Shown: positions 16,401 to 24,747, counted from the stretch's first letter. The stretch: DNA of 30,280 bases from Caldilineae bacterium (GCA_020634555.1 JACKBK010000039.1:1-30280), one strand, 5' to 3'. Notes: generated by a model from the letters alone, not told the origin. Numbers and translations: made by a program.

Positions 16401-19400
16401 CTGGTGCAGGACGGCAACGATATCACTGTGGTCGATGGCTACGGCCGCGCCGACACCTATTCCTCTCCTGACGGCCTCACCTTCAGCTCGCCGGCCGGAC
16501 ACTACAACTCGCTGGTGCGTAACCCCGACGGCGCCTACACCCTCGGCAACCGCCACGGCATGTCGGTCAGTTTCAACCCGCTGGATGGATCACCCGCGGC
16601 CGGCAAGCTGAACCGGATGCAGGATGCCTACGGCAATTTCATGACCTTCGACTACACCGCCAACGGCCGGCTGGACTTCGTGGTGGACACCATGGGCCGC
16701 ACCGTTGACTATGTCTACAACGAGGACGGCCGGCTGGACTTCATCGAGGACTTCGCCGGCCGGCGCGTACAGTTTCTGTACGACGGGGAGGGAGACCTGG
16801 TGATGGTCACCAGCCCGGCGGTCACGGGCACACCCAACGGCAACGACTTTCCGGACGGCAAACGCTGGGTCTACACCTATGCGTCGGCCACCGGCGACCC
16901 CGCGCTGGACCACAACCTCCTGGCCGCTGTTGCGCCCAACGAGGCTGTCACCACAACGCTGACACCGCGGGTCGTCAACACCTACGGAACCAGTCCGGCC
17001 GGCTACGATTTCGACCGGCTGGTGCAGCAGCAGTGGGGCGGGATCAACGAGACCGGTGTGCCGGCCGGCGGCACGGTCACGCTCAGCTACCAGGAACTCA
17101 ATCCGGGCGGCGATCGCGGCGACTTGAATCTGCCGCGCAACCGCACCACGGTCATCGACCGCAACGGCAACCAGAAGGTCTACGAGCACAACGTCAACGG
17201 GAACCGGCTCAGCCTGCAGGAGTTCAGCAACCGCAACGTCCGGCCCAGCGATCCCGTTTCGTGGACCACCACCTACGAGTACAACGCGGACGGCGAGCTG
17301 ACCCGCTTCGTCAGCCCGCTGGGCAACAGCCGCGAGTATCTCTACGACGCCAGCAACGGCGACCGCCTGCAACAGGGCAACCTGCTGGGCGAGACAGCCC
17401 TGCCCGACCCGGCCCGCGGCGGCGACCAGGCGTCCATCATCACGACCATGACCTACGAGCCAATCTACAACCAGGCGCGTACGGTCACCGATCCGCGGGG
17501 CAACGATCCGGGCTACGCACCTCCCAACGGCGGCGCAACCTCGCCTGCCCGCTATACCACGATGTACACCTTCGACTTCGAGGAAAGCTGCGACTTCGCC
17601 GCCATCGGCGCGGCGACGGGCCGCGATGCTGCCGACGTCCAGTTGCTGTTGGCTGCGGCCGGCATGTGCGCCGCACCTCTGGGCGACGTCAACGGCGACG
17701 GCCGCACTGACCAGATAGCCGGCAACGCGATCCGCACCGAGCATCCCGCGGTCAATCTGCTCCCTGGCTCGAACATGGCCGGCATCGAGGGCGACACCAC
17801 CCAGGAGATCGTCGAGATCGACGCGTTCAACGACCTCGGCCAGTTGCTCTATCACATCGATCCCGAGGGCAATGTCACCGACTATCTCTACTTCCCGGAG
17901 ACCGATCCCGACGGAGATGGTTCGCCCACGCCGCCGCCCGCCGATGGCCGGATTCTCAACACCGGCGCCGGCGGCTATCGCAGCGAGATGCGGCGCGACA
18001 CACGCGAGATCACCGGCCCCTTCATCCCGGAACGCCGCAACCACGCGCTCTGCCCTGAGGATCTGGACGGCGATGGCGGGTTTACGGTGATCGACATCGT
18101 GCGCGTTGCTGAGCTGTGGGACCAGCCGGTGGGACCGCCGGTGGACCGCAACGGCAACGGCCGGGCCGATATCGCCGACGTGATGTGGTACGCCGATCGC
18201 TTCGGCCAGCCGCTGCCCTGCCCTGACTTCGTCGACGCGCGCCGCCAGCTTTTGTACGACCCTGTGGGAAACGTCGTTCGTGAGGTGGACGGCCGGGGTA
18301 TCGCCACCGACCACGCGGTCAACCAGCTCAACCAGGTGGTGCAAACGACCCGGGCCGCCGCACACCAGGTTTTCCTACCCAATCCGGCTGAACCGCAGCC
18401 GCTGACCGATTTCCAGTACCTGGAGCGCACCTTCTACGACTTCAACGACAACGAGGTGCTGGTGCAGGTCGAGGATCGGGGCAATACATCCGGCGTGGAC
18501 GGCAGTCCGCCGGCAAGCAGCCTGCCCGCCTTTCTGGCCGATCCCGACCCGGCAGGCGGCGCGGCTTATGGAGACACGCTCCGTCGCTACGACATCCTCG
18601 ACCACGAGATCGCCACGGTCAGCGAAGTAGGCAGCGGACTGTTTCTGACCAACACTCAGCGCTACGATCCCAACGGCAACGTAGTTCTCATCGTGCAGCC
18701 CGAGGGCAACGCCGCCGCGGCCGTCTACGATGAGCGTGATCTGCTGTTCCAGAACACCGACGGGGCGCTGGGAGCGCCGGCGTTGGCGCTGCTCGCGCCG
18801 GCCGATCCGGTCGATTTCGACGCGCGCGGCGGCCTGCCGGCCACGCAGACCTTCCACTACGACGCCAACCGCAACCTGGTCGAGACGGTGGACGCCGAGG
18901 ACACCGACGGCTCGCCCGACAACAACTCCGACCTGGGCGGCGACGGCGAGCGGACCCGCTACCTCTACGATGGCTATGACCGGCAGACCAGCACCGTAGA
19001 CAGCCTGGGCAACCAGACCGTGACCCAGTACGACCCGGCCGGCAACGCCGTGCGCGTCAGCAGCTTTGGCCCGCTGGGCGGACCCAGCCCCACCAGCGAC
19101 GGGCCCGACCTGCTGCCACAGCCGGTGTCCACGGGCGGCGTTATCCAGGCAGGCAATCTGGTCAACGGCACGCTGCTGGAGGCTACCGAGATGCTGCACG
19201 ACGAGGCTTCCCGCCTCTACCAGGTAGACGAAGTGCTCTTCCTGCCGCTGGGCGCAACCACAGTGCGTCCAGTAGACATCGCCGACGGCCATCCCGACAA
19301 AGGCAACCTGACGCCCGGCGACAGCCAGGGCATCCCCGGCCTCGCCGGCGTGCCGATCCAGGGGCGGGTCAGCACCCGGATGGAATACGACCGCAGCGCC

Positions 19401-22400
19401 CGCCTCAGCTTCACCGTCGAAGATGACCTGGACACGTGGCGCCGGGACTACGACGGCGCTGGCCGCGTCGTGCGCGAGGTGGACCCAGTTGGCAACCGCG
19501 CGCGAACTGCATACGACGACAACAACAACGTGCTGGAGATCGAAGATACCCAGGTAGCCACGTTGAGCGGCGTAGGCGCAGAAATCTTCCTGACCACAGT
19601 GTTCTACGATTCGCTGGACCGCGCCGATCGCGTTGTCGATAACCTGGGCCAGACGATGGATGTTCGCTACGACAGCCGCGACAACCCGGCGGCGGTTGCC
19701 GACGCTGAAGGCCCAGTGACAGGCGCAACGATCCAGCGGCGAGCGTTCTCTGGCGGCGGAGGCACGGTGAACGAGATCAACGACTTCGGCAACGTGACGC
19801 GCTACACCTACGACGGCTTGAATCGAAACGTAATGACCGAGTACGTGCTCACGGCCAGCGGCCAGGGAGACGGCCTGAACATCGGCGCCGACCTGTTCGG
19901 CGTGCCCGGGATCATTCCGGCGCCTGATCCCGCGCAGGGTGGCGGCGATGGTTTGATCCAGATCCGCCAGGCATGGGACGGCAACTCCCTGACCTTGAGC
20001 ACAACCGACGACGACGGCAACCGCACGGAGTTCACCTACGACAACCTGGACCGGTTGACGGTGGAGACGCGCGGGCTGACCGGGCATCCGGGGTTAGCAG
20101 ACCGGGTCGATCCCCCAACCAGCCGGCAGCGCAGCTTCGACCGTGACGGCAACATCGTCCAGTACGTCGATGAGAACGGCTCGATCCGGGAATGCAGCTT
20201 CGACGGCCTGAATCGCACGACCGGCTGTGCGGTGCAGCGGGCCGGCACGGACATCCTGGCAGGCGTGGCGACCTTCAACCCTGTGATCGGCACCACGGCG
20301 ACCGGTTACGAATACGACGGCCTTTCCCGCAAAACATTGGTCACGGACAACAACGAGCCTGGCAATGCCGGCGACGATTCGACGCTGACCTATGTCTACG
20401 ACTCCCTCGGACGCGCGCTGGAGGACAGCCAGCAGATCGGAGCGTTTGCGCCGCGGGTTGTCGATGCCGCGTGGCGCGCCGGGAATCTGCTGACCGTGAT
20501 GACCTATCCCAACGACCGGGAAGTCGAGCGCAGCTATGACCGGCTGGACCGGGTGCACGAGATCCGCGATCTGGTGGCGCCCGCCATGCCCGATCCCATC
20601 GCGGTCTATGACTACATTGGCCCGGTGCGGCAAGCGCGCAAGCGCTATCAAAACGGCACAGTCATCGATCAGGTTGCTTCGCCCGTCGGGCCACAGAACA
20701 GCGACTACGACGGATCAGGCCGCACGTTGCGCCATCGCTGGCAGCGGGAGACCGACCAGAGCGTGCTGGTCGGTCTCGAGTACGACTACACCCGGTCGCA
20801 TCAGGCGCGCTTCGAGCGCAAGCTGCACGACCTCACCGACAGCGAGCTGTACATCTACGACTCTGTCTATCGGGTCACGCAGATCGAGCGCGGCCTGCTG
20901 GACGCAGGCGGGACCACAGTCCTCTCGCCCACATCGCGCGCCGATGTCGTGCAGGATCAGAGCTGGATGCTGGACGGTGCCGGCAACTGGAACGCGGCCG
21001 ATACCACAATAAACGGCGGGACAAGCAACCAGAACCGGCTGACCACCAACTTCAACGAGTACTACGACATCGGCGGAGCAGCCCAGCTCCACGACGACAG
21101 CGGCAACCTGAACGATGACAGTGAGCTGTCCTATCAATGGGACAGCATGAATCGGCTGCGCCGGGTGACGCGCTTGAGCGACAGCACCGTGATCGCCGAA
21201 TACGCCTACGACGGACTGGGCCGGCGCATCAGCAAATCGGTGCCGGCCGGCAGCATGCCGCCTCCGCTTGTCCAGTTCGAGGGCACGACCCACTACGCCT
21301 ATCTGGACAACCAGGTGATCGAGGAATACGCCGTGAACGGCGCAGTTGCCGTTCTGACACAACAGTACGTCTACGGGTCGTATCTGGACGAGCCTTTGGT
21401 GCTGGACCGTAACCTGGACGGCGACGGCAGCGCGATCGAGATCGCCGCCAACGGCGTGTCGCCGTCGGAAGACCAGCGGCTGTTCTACCACGACAACCAC
21501 CTGCACAGCGTCTTCGGGCTGAGCGACGAGACGGGCGAACTGGTGGAGGCCTACGAGTACGACGCGTTTGGCCGCCGCTACGTCTTCGACGCCGGTGCTG
21601 ATGGCGTGGTGGATTTTGCCAGCGATCCGGCCGTGCCGGACGGGGTCAGCGCCGTGGGCAACCACTACTTCTTCACCGGCCGCCGGCTGGACGAGGAGAC
21701 CGGGCTCTACCACTACCGCAATCGCGCTTACTCCGACACCCGTGGGCGCTTCCTGTCCCGCGACCCGTACGGGCCCGACAGCATGCAGTCGCTCTACGCC
21801 TATGTAAACAACAACCCGGCCAACCTGATGGATCCCCTGGGGCTGCGCTGTGTCAAGAAGGAATTTGGCTGCTCCAGCTTCGGCTGGCAGATCAGCTTCA
21901 AGCTGGGCCACAAGCTGGCGCGCCTGTTGGGTGGAGTTGGCGCAAACCCGGCCACCATCGAGGTCGTGGCCAAGGGAGAACGCTGCTCCAGATGCTGCGG
22001 CGACGACAGCAAGCGGCCTTGCCGCTACGTCAAGGACGGCAACGTCACAGTTACGGTGGTCTCCAAGGGTGGGGTCAAGGCCAGCTTTGGCGGCATCGTT
22101 GGCGTGCGGGTCAAGGGTGATCTGAAAGGCGGCGGCGACATCTACGTAGCATCCGACCAGTGCAACTGCGCCTGGAAGATCGGCGGCTGCGCGAAGGTCG
22201 AGCTTTCGCTGGGCGTTGGCGCTTACGTAGGAATCGGAGTCGCCGACATCGCGGTGCTGGGTACGCCCAAGGTGGCGTGCAAAGCCTGCATGAGCAGCTC
22301 GTCCGGCTGCTACGGCGGAAAGCGGATGAAATTCAAGGCCAGTTGCTGTCTCAGCGGCGAGATCTCTGTCGAGGCCGAATATGACGTCGTGGTCTGGAAG

Positions 22401-22481
22401 AACAAGATCAAATGGACGATCATGAAGTGGCCCTCCTACTGCCCCGGCTGGCTGAAGTTCGAGCGCACCCTGAACATGTGA
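13434..22481 (+). CDS. Giant secreted RHS/YD-repeat protein with DUF11, embedded dockerin-like EF hands and Cys-rich C-terminal domain
   Basis: 3015 residues from ATG 13434 (GGGAG 8 nt upstream); the longer frame from 13368 would spoil the signal peptide. Residues 1-27 are a Sec signal. Residues about 50-760 are beta-rich and passenger-like, opening with TWDGGGDGVSWSDPLNWDP. DUF11 spans about 765-880. After a Pro/Glu linker, a DUF6531-type entry (DPVYLHSGEFFLRETDLHIP, about 936-970) leads into many YD repeats (YDxxGN type). A dockerin-like pair of canonical 12-residue calcium loops, D1543-D1554 and D1571-D1582, interrupts the YD region, and another EF-like DVNGDGRTD lies near 1418. The RHS core ends in GRFLSRDPYGPDS...DPLGL (2804). 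The last 211 residues hold 15 Cys (CxxCC, CNC, CxxC, CC), far above the rest. By family knowledge, YD repeats form a hollow beta-cocoon enclosing a variable C-terminal domain, often a toxin. No known toxin motif is visible here, and no immunity-like gene follows. Confidence 0.93.
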   Translation: MKNTLISASLLALFAFIASFSPAPGWSGESGRTVASDLGHDQENPLVMKTWDGGGDGVSWSDPLNWDPNGVPTAADDVEFSTNITVNIDVAAVVNALTLTAATLEGSGDLTIQGLFTWHTGTLQGSGTVTASGGVLLSDAGTKRIIGRTLDLMSDTTWDHSTILFGADGVINHHAGFTLTIEDSARSGDRDPQSGHLDAPIAGIDPLADITDFYAFNLFGDVIANTSVTHQMSTQVSGGYTQSSGATLFDAGSQLAGTMAFGDGAGMTIGRGTHLAQGVIAELPGATPSPVVVNGNQTEFRFDPGNAIELPLNLNGPTGIYTNTSLVQLAVLDDGPISIAPTSTLSITGGLTLDGYSLDIVGGGVIRGRTSIQQNTTLSEVVAVLEDGSVINANTGLQSSATIQVPAGMTTTLSNADVSLVGTFNNFSEIDVYGTFRNIGDNRSTAKVVVGDGGGLYADSGYLRFSNSTIDGNVTGNSGAGIQIEGGGTSVWNDGSGSTGPVEVLLRKGSAPLIPVVQTNGDVAFSNLTINEGTITISGTTTVSETFVLDRNVYAIQFNGTPADRFVAQGSAIINSGSGASLLGIQLILQGDTVQQPDSRIFFQSDARLIGAAGSSTTIQGGEYVRSGLSNPWTEFYDLYFDHPGDTFVSTNVPMSVTHRVEFVNGAPQLGAFTLAPTATMSVTVQDPGPIFTAAELNLDGTLNLNLPPGFSPALGEQFSLATTGANGVNGQFHTVTGGNLGGGLYLAPIYSSNEVVLEVVPAADVKITKSAFDHRYDPGDQFRFTLNVSNGGPDTASNVVVTDIIDPDDFTINLVQPSPACDTEADPDGIVTIECTFANLAPGEARSIAIDVTVVSGATNTASVSADTFDPLPGNNASSWAIYTTDLPPEPDPEPTPSEVPEHGTTQEPKRNADASEAPCGKDARCPQGAADGIVDPVYLHSGEFFLRETDLHIPGRGLDYEFTRTYRSQVTYDSPLGFGWQHNYDYFLVQDGNDITVVDGYGRADTYSSPDGLTFSSPAGHYNSLVRNPDGAYTLGNRHGMSVSFNPLDGSPAAGKLNRMQDAYGNFMTFDYTANGRLDFVVDTMGRTVDYVYNEDGRLDFIEDFAGRRVQFLYDGEGDLVMVTSPAVTGTPNGNDFPDGKRWVYTYASATGDPALDHNLLAAVAPNEAVTTTLTPRVVNTYGTSPAGYDFDRLVQQQWGGINETGVPAGGTVTLSYQELNPGGDRGDLNLPRNRTTVIDRNGNQKVYEHNVNGNRLSLQEFSNRNVRPSDPVSWTTTYEYNADGELTRFVSPLGNSREYLYDASNGDRLQQGNLLGETALPDPARGGDQASIITTMTYEPIYNQARTVTDPRGNDPGYAPPNGGATSPARYTTMYTFDFEESCDFAAIGAATGRDAADVQLLLAAAGMCAAPLGDVNGDGRTDQIAGNAIRTEHPAVNLLPGSNMAGIEGDTTQEIVEIDAFNDLGQLLYHIDPEGNVTDYLYFPETDPDGDGSPTPPPADGRILNTGAGGYRSEMRRDTREITGPFIPERRNHALCPEDLDGDGGFTVIDIVRVAELWDQPVGPPVDRNGNGRADIADVMWYADRFGQPLPCPDFVDARRQLLYDPVGNVVREVDGRGIATDHAVNQLNQVVQTTRAAAHQVFLPNPAEPQPLTDFQYLERTFYDFNDNEVLVQVEDRGNTSGVDGSPPASSLPAFLADPDPAGGAAYGDTLRRYDILDHEIATVSEVGSGLFLTNTQRYDPNGNVVLIVQPEGNAAAAVYDERDLLFQNTDGALGAPALALLAPADPVDFDARGGLPATQTFHYDANRNLVETVDAEDTDGSPDNNSDLGGDGERTRYLYDGYDRQTSTVDSLGNQTVTQYDPAGNAVRVSSFGPLGGPSPTSDGPDLLPQPVSTGGVIQAGNLVNGTLLEATEMLHDEASRLYQVDEVLFLPLGATTVRPVDIADGHPDKGNLTPGDSQGIPGLAGVPIQGRVSTRMEYDRSARLSFTVEDDLDTWRRDYDGAGRVVREVDPVGNRARTAYDDNNNVLEIEDTQVATLSGVGAEIFLTTVFYDSLDRADRVVDNLGQTMDVRYDSRDNPAAVADAEGPVTGATIQRRAFSGGGGTVNEINDFGNVTRYTYDGLNRNVMTEYVLTASGQGDGLNIGADLFGVPGIIPAPDPAQGGGDGLIQIRQAWDGNSLTLSTTDDDGNRTEFTYDNLDRLTVETRGLTGHPGLADRVDPPTSRQRSFDRDGNIVQYVDENGSIRECSFDGLNRTTGCAVQRAGTDILAGVATFNPVIGTTATGYEYDGLSRKTLVTDNNEPGNAGDDSTLTYVYDSLGRALEDSQQIGAFAPRVVDAAWRAGNLLTVMTYPNDREVERSYDRLDRVHEIRDLVAPAMPDPIAVYDYIGPVRQARKRYQNGTVIDQVASPVGPQNSDYDGSGRTLRHRWQRETDQSVLVGLEYDYTRSHQARFERKLHDLTDSELYIYDSVYRVTQIERGLLDAGGTTVLSPTSRADVVQDQSWMLDGAGNWNAADTTINGGTSNQNRLTTNFNEYYDIGGAAQLHDDSGNLNDDSELSYQWDSMNRLRRVTRLSDSTVIAEYAYDGLGRRISKSVPAGSMPPPLVQFEGTTHYAYLDNQVIEEYAVNGAVAVLTQQYVYGSYLDEPLVLDRNLDGDGSAIEIAANGVSPSEDQRLFYHDNHLHSVFGLSDETGELVEAYEYDAFGRRYVFDAGADGVVDFASDPAVPDGVSAVGNHYFFTGRRLDEETGLYHYRNRAYSDTRGRFLSRDPYGPDSMQSLYAYVNNNPANLMDPLGLRCVKKEFGCSSFGWQISFKLGHKLARLLGGVGANPATIEVVAKGERCSRCCGDDSKRPCRYVKDGNVTVTVVSKGGVKASFGGIVGVRVKGDLKGGGDIYVASDQCNCAWKIGGCAKVELSLGVGAYVGIGVADIAVLGTPKVACKACMSSSSGCYGGKRMKFKASCCLSGEISVEAEYDVVVWKNKIKWTIMKWPSYCPGWLKFERTLNM

Positions 22482-22523
22482 CAGCGCGCGGCAACCGTGC
22501 TGCGCCCCAAAGGAAGGATGACC

Positions 22524-23525
22524 ATGCGACGATTGGCGACGAGTACGATAACGATTCTGATATTCACAGCGGCGGCTGGGCTGGCCGCGGCAGCAACCCT
22601 GGCGTCCGTGGGCACACCCAGCGTGAACATCGGCGGGCCGGTAGCCGCTGGCGGCGCGATCTGCTATCCCGTGACTGCCAGCAACCTGGGCGACGGCGTT
22701 ACGCCTGACGGCGCTAACTCGTTCGACATCGTGCTGGGCTGGGACGCGAGCGTCCTCACCTACGAGAGCGCCACGACCGGCCCGGCCTTTACCGCCCTGG
22801 CTGACTGCGGCTTCAGCATGTTCATCAGCGGCGAACTGACAGGTGTGGATGGAAAGCGATATCGCAGCTTCGGCGGCGCGTGTACCGCCGGCGCGGGACC
22901 GGAGACAGCAGTGACCGGCAACGCTGAGTTGTTCACGGCCTGCTTCAGCGGCAGCGCATACAACGTCTGTGGGGACGACGGAACGGGGCTCTTCGGGACC
23001 GACCTGGGACTGAGCGCAGTGCGCAACACCCGGCCCGGCGGAGGCTTGCAGACGCTGACACCGGACGTCGATCTGACCTGCGACCAGACGCCGCTGGCAG
23101 TAACCCTGGCCGACTTCTCGGCAACCTGCCAATCGGGCCTGCCGCTGCTGGCCTGGGAAACAACCAGCGAGGTGGGCAACGTCGGTTTCAACGTCCTGCG
23201 CGGCGAAACTGCCGCCGCTCCCGAAACCCAGGTAGCGTTCGTGCCCTCTCAGGGGCCGGGCAGCCAGCAGGGCTTTCTCTACATCTGGCTGGACGAGGAG
23301 GCGCCGCCAAACAGCAACGCATACTACTGGCTGGAGGACGTGGATGTGGCCGGCAACACAACCCGCCACGGGCCTGTCGACGCGGCCTGCGGCGCGCCGA
23401 CTTCGGTGACATTATCGGACCTCAGCGCCGCGAGCCGCCCGACGCCTCTGTGGCCGGTACTGCTCATTCCCCTTGTCCTGGCGATGCTGGCAGCGGCCGA
23501 ATGGTTCAGTCGCCGCACTGCATAA
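22524..23525 (+). CDS. Secreted cohesin-like protein with FN3-like domain and C-terminal membrane anchor
   Basis: 333 residues from ATG 22524; AAAGGAAGG (22509-22517) gives the best spacing for it, though ATG 22518 is possible. Residues 1-24 (MRRLATSTITILIFTAAAGL) form a signal peptide. Residues about 27-190 resemble a cohesin-type beta-sandwich (VNIGGPVAAGG, NSFDIVLGWDASVLTYESAT). Residues about 195-285 have the pattern LPLLAWETTSEVGNVGFNVL...YYWLEDVDVAGN, typical of FN3-like domains at the end of secreted proteins in this kind of bacterium. A C-terminal hydrophobic helix (LWPVLLIPLVLAMLAAAEWF) followed by SRRTA fits a membrane anchor. It lies 42 bp after the RHS gene and is probably co-transcribed with it. 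The position would suit an immunity gene, but the exported, cohesin-like architecture argues against that. The cohesin assignment is by pattern only. Confidence 0.8.
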   Translation: MRRLATSTITILIFTAAAGLAAAATLASVGTPSVNIGGPVAAGGAICYPVTASNLGDGVTPDGANSFDIVLGWDASVLTYESATTGPAFTALADCGFSMFISGELTGVDGKRYRSFGGACTAGAGPETAVTGNAELFTACFSGSAYNVCGDDGTGLFGTDLGLSAVRNTRPGGGLQTLTPDVDLTCDQTPLAVTLADFSATCQSGLPLLAWETTSEVGNVGFNVLRGETAAAPETQVAFVPSQGPGSQQGFLYIWLDEEAPPNSNAYYWLEDVDVAGNTTRHGPVDAACGAPTSVTLSDLSAASRPTPLWPVLLIPLVLAMLAAAEWFSRRTA

Positions 23526-23546
23526 GAGACGCAACTCCTCAGCCCA

Positions 23547-23634
23547 AGACTTCAGAACTCGCCGGCTTTAGAGACCAGGCGACCCCGGACCGGATGCTGC
23601 ACCTTATTAAGTTGTGCGGCGACTTTCGAAGTCT
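23547..23634. terminator. Imperfect inverted repeat after the cohesin-like gene
   Basis: The left arm (23547-23565, AGACTTCAGAACTCGCCGG) is partly complementary to the right arm (23616-23634, GCGGCGACTTTCGAAGTCT). It begins 21 bp after the stop codon. A weak terminator or RNA end structure is possible; there is no clear T run. Confidence 0.3.
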
Positions 23635-23671
23635 CTGTGACAACACAGGCTGAACAGTTATTAACAGACAG

Positions 23672-23942
23672 TCTAGCTACCCGACACTTTACATTTGTCA
23701 TGCTGAACGGGTCTGACAGCCAATGTCGTTAACGGAGGCAACCGGACAATCCGCCTTAGATCTTGGTCGCACCCTCCTCCAGTGAAGCATCTCTCGGTCA
23801 TGAGCGGAGAGATGCTTCACTGGAGGAGGGTGCGACGATGCGAAACGGCTGTTGGAGCATGCATCGCTGCTATCAGGCTGGTCGATGGACCCGTTCAGCA
23901 TGACATTCGGCAGTCTCGTCACGAAACTGTCAGGTAGCTAGA
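23672..23942. mobile_element. MITE-like nested inverted-repeat element (271 bp)
   Basis: Three nested inverted repeats share one centre region. The termini are 15-nt arms (23672-23686 and 23928-23942, 14 of 15 matching, TCTAGCTACC at the left end). Inside is a perfect 18-nt pair (23696-23713 and 23888-23905). At the core is a perfect 29-bp stem with an 11-nt loop (23767-23795 and 23807-23835). AGACAG flanks both sides (23666-23671 and 23944-23949, one base off the right terminus), a possible target duplication. It has no coding capacity and sits between two exported cohesin-like genes, directly upstream of the second one's ribosome site. Confidence 0.55.
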
Positions 23943-23976
23943 AAGACAGTCAATCATGTGTTTCAGAGGAGGCATC

Positions 23977-24747
23977 ATGGTGAATTGGAAAGGTATCCCC
24001 CGGAGGCTGGTTGGCGTTTTGCTGCTCACCGGTCTGCTTGCCGTGGTCACAACAGAAACAGCGCTGCCCCTCGAACCAACGGCTGGCAGCTTCGAGCTGG
24101 TCCCCCAGGAAACATGGGCTGGGCACAGCGCGTGCGGCGCCGTGATCGACATCAATCTGAACGGCGATCCGACCGATGTCGGCGGCTACGAAACATTGCT
24201 GACCTTCGACGACGCCTACCTGGACTACACCGAGGGCAACATCGCGTTGACCGATTTCCTGACCGCGGGTGGCACACGCAACTCCAGCGGGTTCGACGGC
24301 GGCGCAGGCGCAGCCATGCTCGAATCGGTTCATGGCAGCTCGTTGCGCTTCGGCGACTTCAGTTGGCCGGCATCCCTGCCGGCAGCGCCCGGAGCCAACG
24401 CACCCGGCGCGCTGGCTTCGCTGATGCTGGACGTGGTCCAGTGTGGCAACTCCACCGTCAGCTTGAGCGAAATCTGGCTGGTGGACACCAGCGCCGCGGT
24501 TCTCCCGTTGGGAGCCGAACCTGCCGTGGCAGTGCCGGTCCACCATCTGCTGGACGTCGCTCCCCCCTTTGGCATCATCAACGCCGGCGACGTAGGCGCG
24601 GTCTCGGCCCGGTATTTCGATCTTATCGACCCGACCTGCGGCAGCGCCGACTACATGCTGGATGTGGCCGCGCCCTTCGGTATCATCAACGCCGGCGACG
24701 TGGGCGCGGTGGCTGCCAGCTATTTCGCCGTGACGGGTTGCCCGTAG
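23977..24747 (+). CDS. Secreted cohesin-like protein with two degenerate dockerin-like repeats
   Basis: 256 residues from ATG 23977, which has AGGAGG ending 4 nt upstream; an in-frame ATG at 23956 is less well placed. Residues 1-31 (MVNWKGIPRRLVGVLLLTGL...) form a signal peptide. Residues about 36-180 look like a cohesin-type beta-sandwich (GGYETLLTFDDAYLDYTEGN; late strand ALASLMLDVVQCGNSTVSL). Two near-identical repeats follow at 193-214 and 229-250 (LDVAPPFGIINAGDVGAVSA and LDVAAPFGIINAGDVGAVAA). They resemble dockerin F-hand motifs, but the calcium loop has Ala/Pro at the usual ligand positions and is one residue too long. It probably acts at the cell surface. The gene ends 12 bp from the convergent 6-phosphogluconate dehydrogenase gene. 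The RHS and cohesin-like genes upstream share its domain style. Confidence 0.78.
   Translation: MVNWKGIPRRLVGVLLLTGLLAVVTTETALPLEPTAGSFELVPQETWAGHSACGAVIDINLNGDPTDVGGYETLLTFDDAYLDYTEGNIALTDFLTAGGTRNSSGFDGGAGAAMLESVHGSSLRFGDFSWPASLPAAPGANAPGALASLMLDVVQCGNSTVSLSEIWLVDTSAAVLPLGAEPAVAVPVHHLLDVAPPFGIINAGDVGAVSARYFDLIDPTCGSADYMLDVAAPFGIINAGDVGAVAASYFAVTGCP

Noticed and set aside
16590..23369. Long minus-strand frames opposite the RHS gene (for example 16590-18365, 18375-20087, 20715-23369)
   Set aside because: They are shadows of the GC-rich codon pattern of the RHS gene. Their products are low-complexity Val/Ala/Gly/His-rich without domains, and one runs on across the cohesin-like gene.
23767..23835. 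The 29-bp stem as a CRISPR repeat or tRNA-like structure
   Set aside because: There is only one inverted pair, no regularly spaced direct repeats, and no cloverleaf or tRNA signature.
23450..23922. Small open frames at 23450-23653 and 23698-23922
   Set aside because: The first overlaps the end of the cohesin-like gene out of frame; the second is a translation of the nested palindrome.
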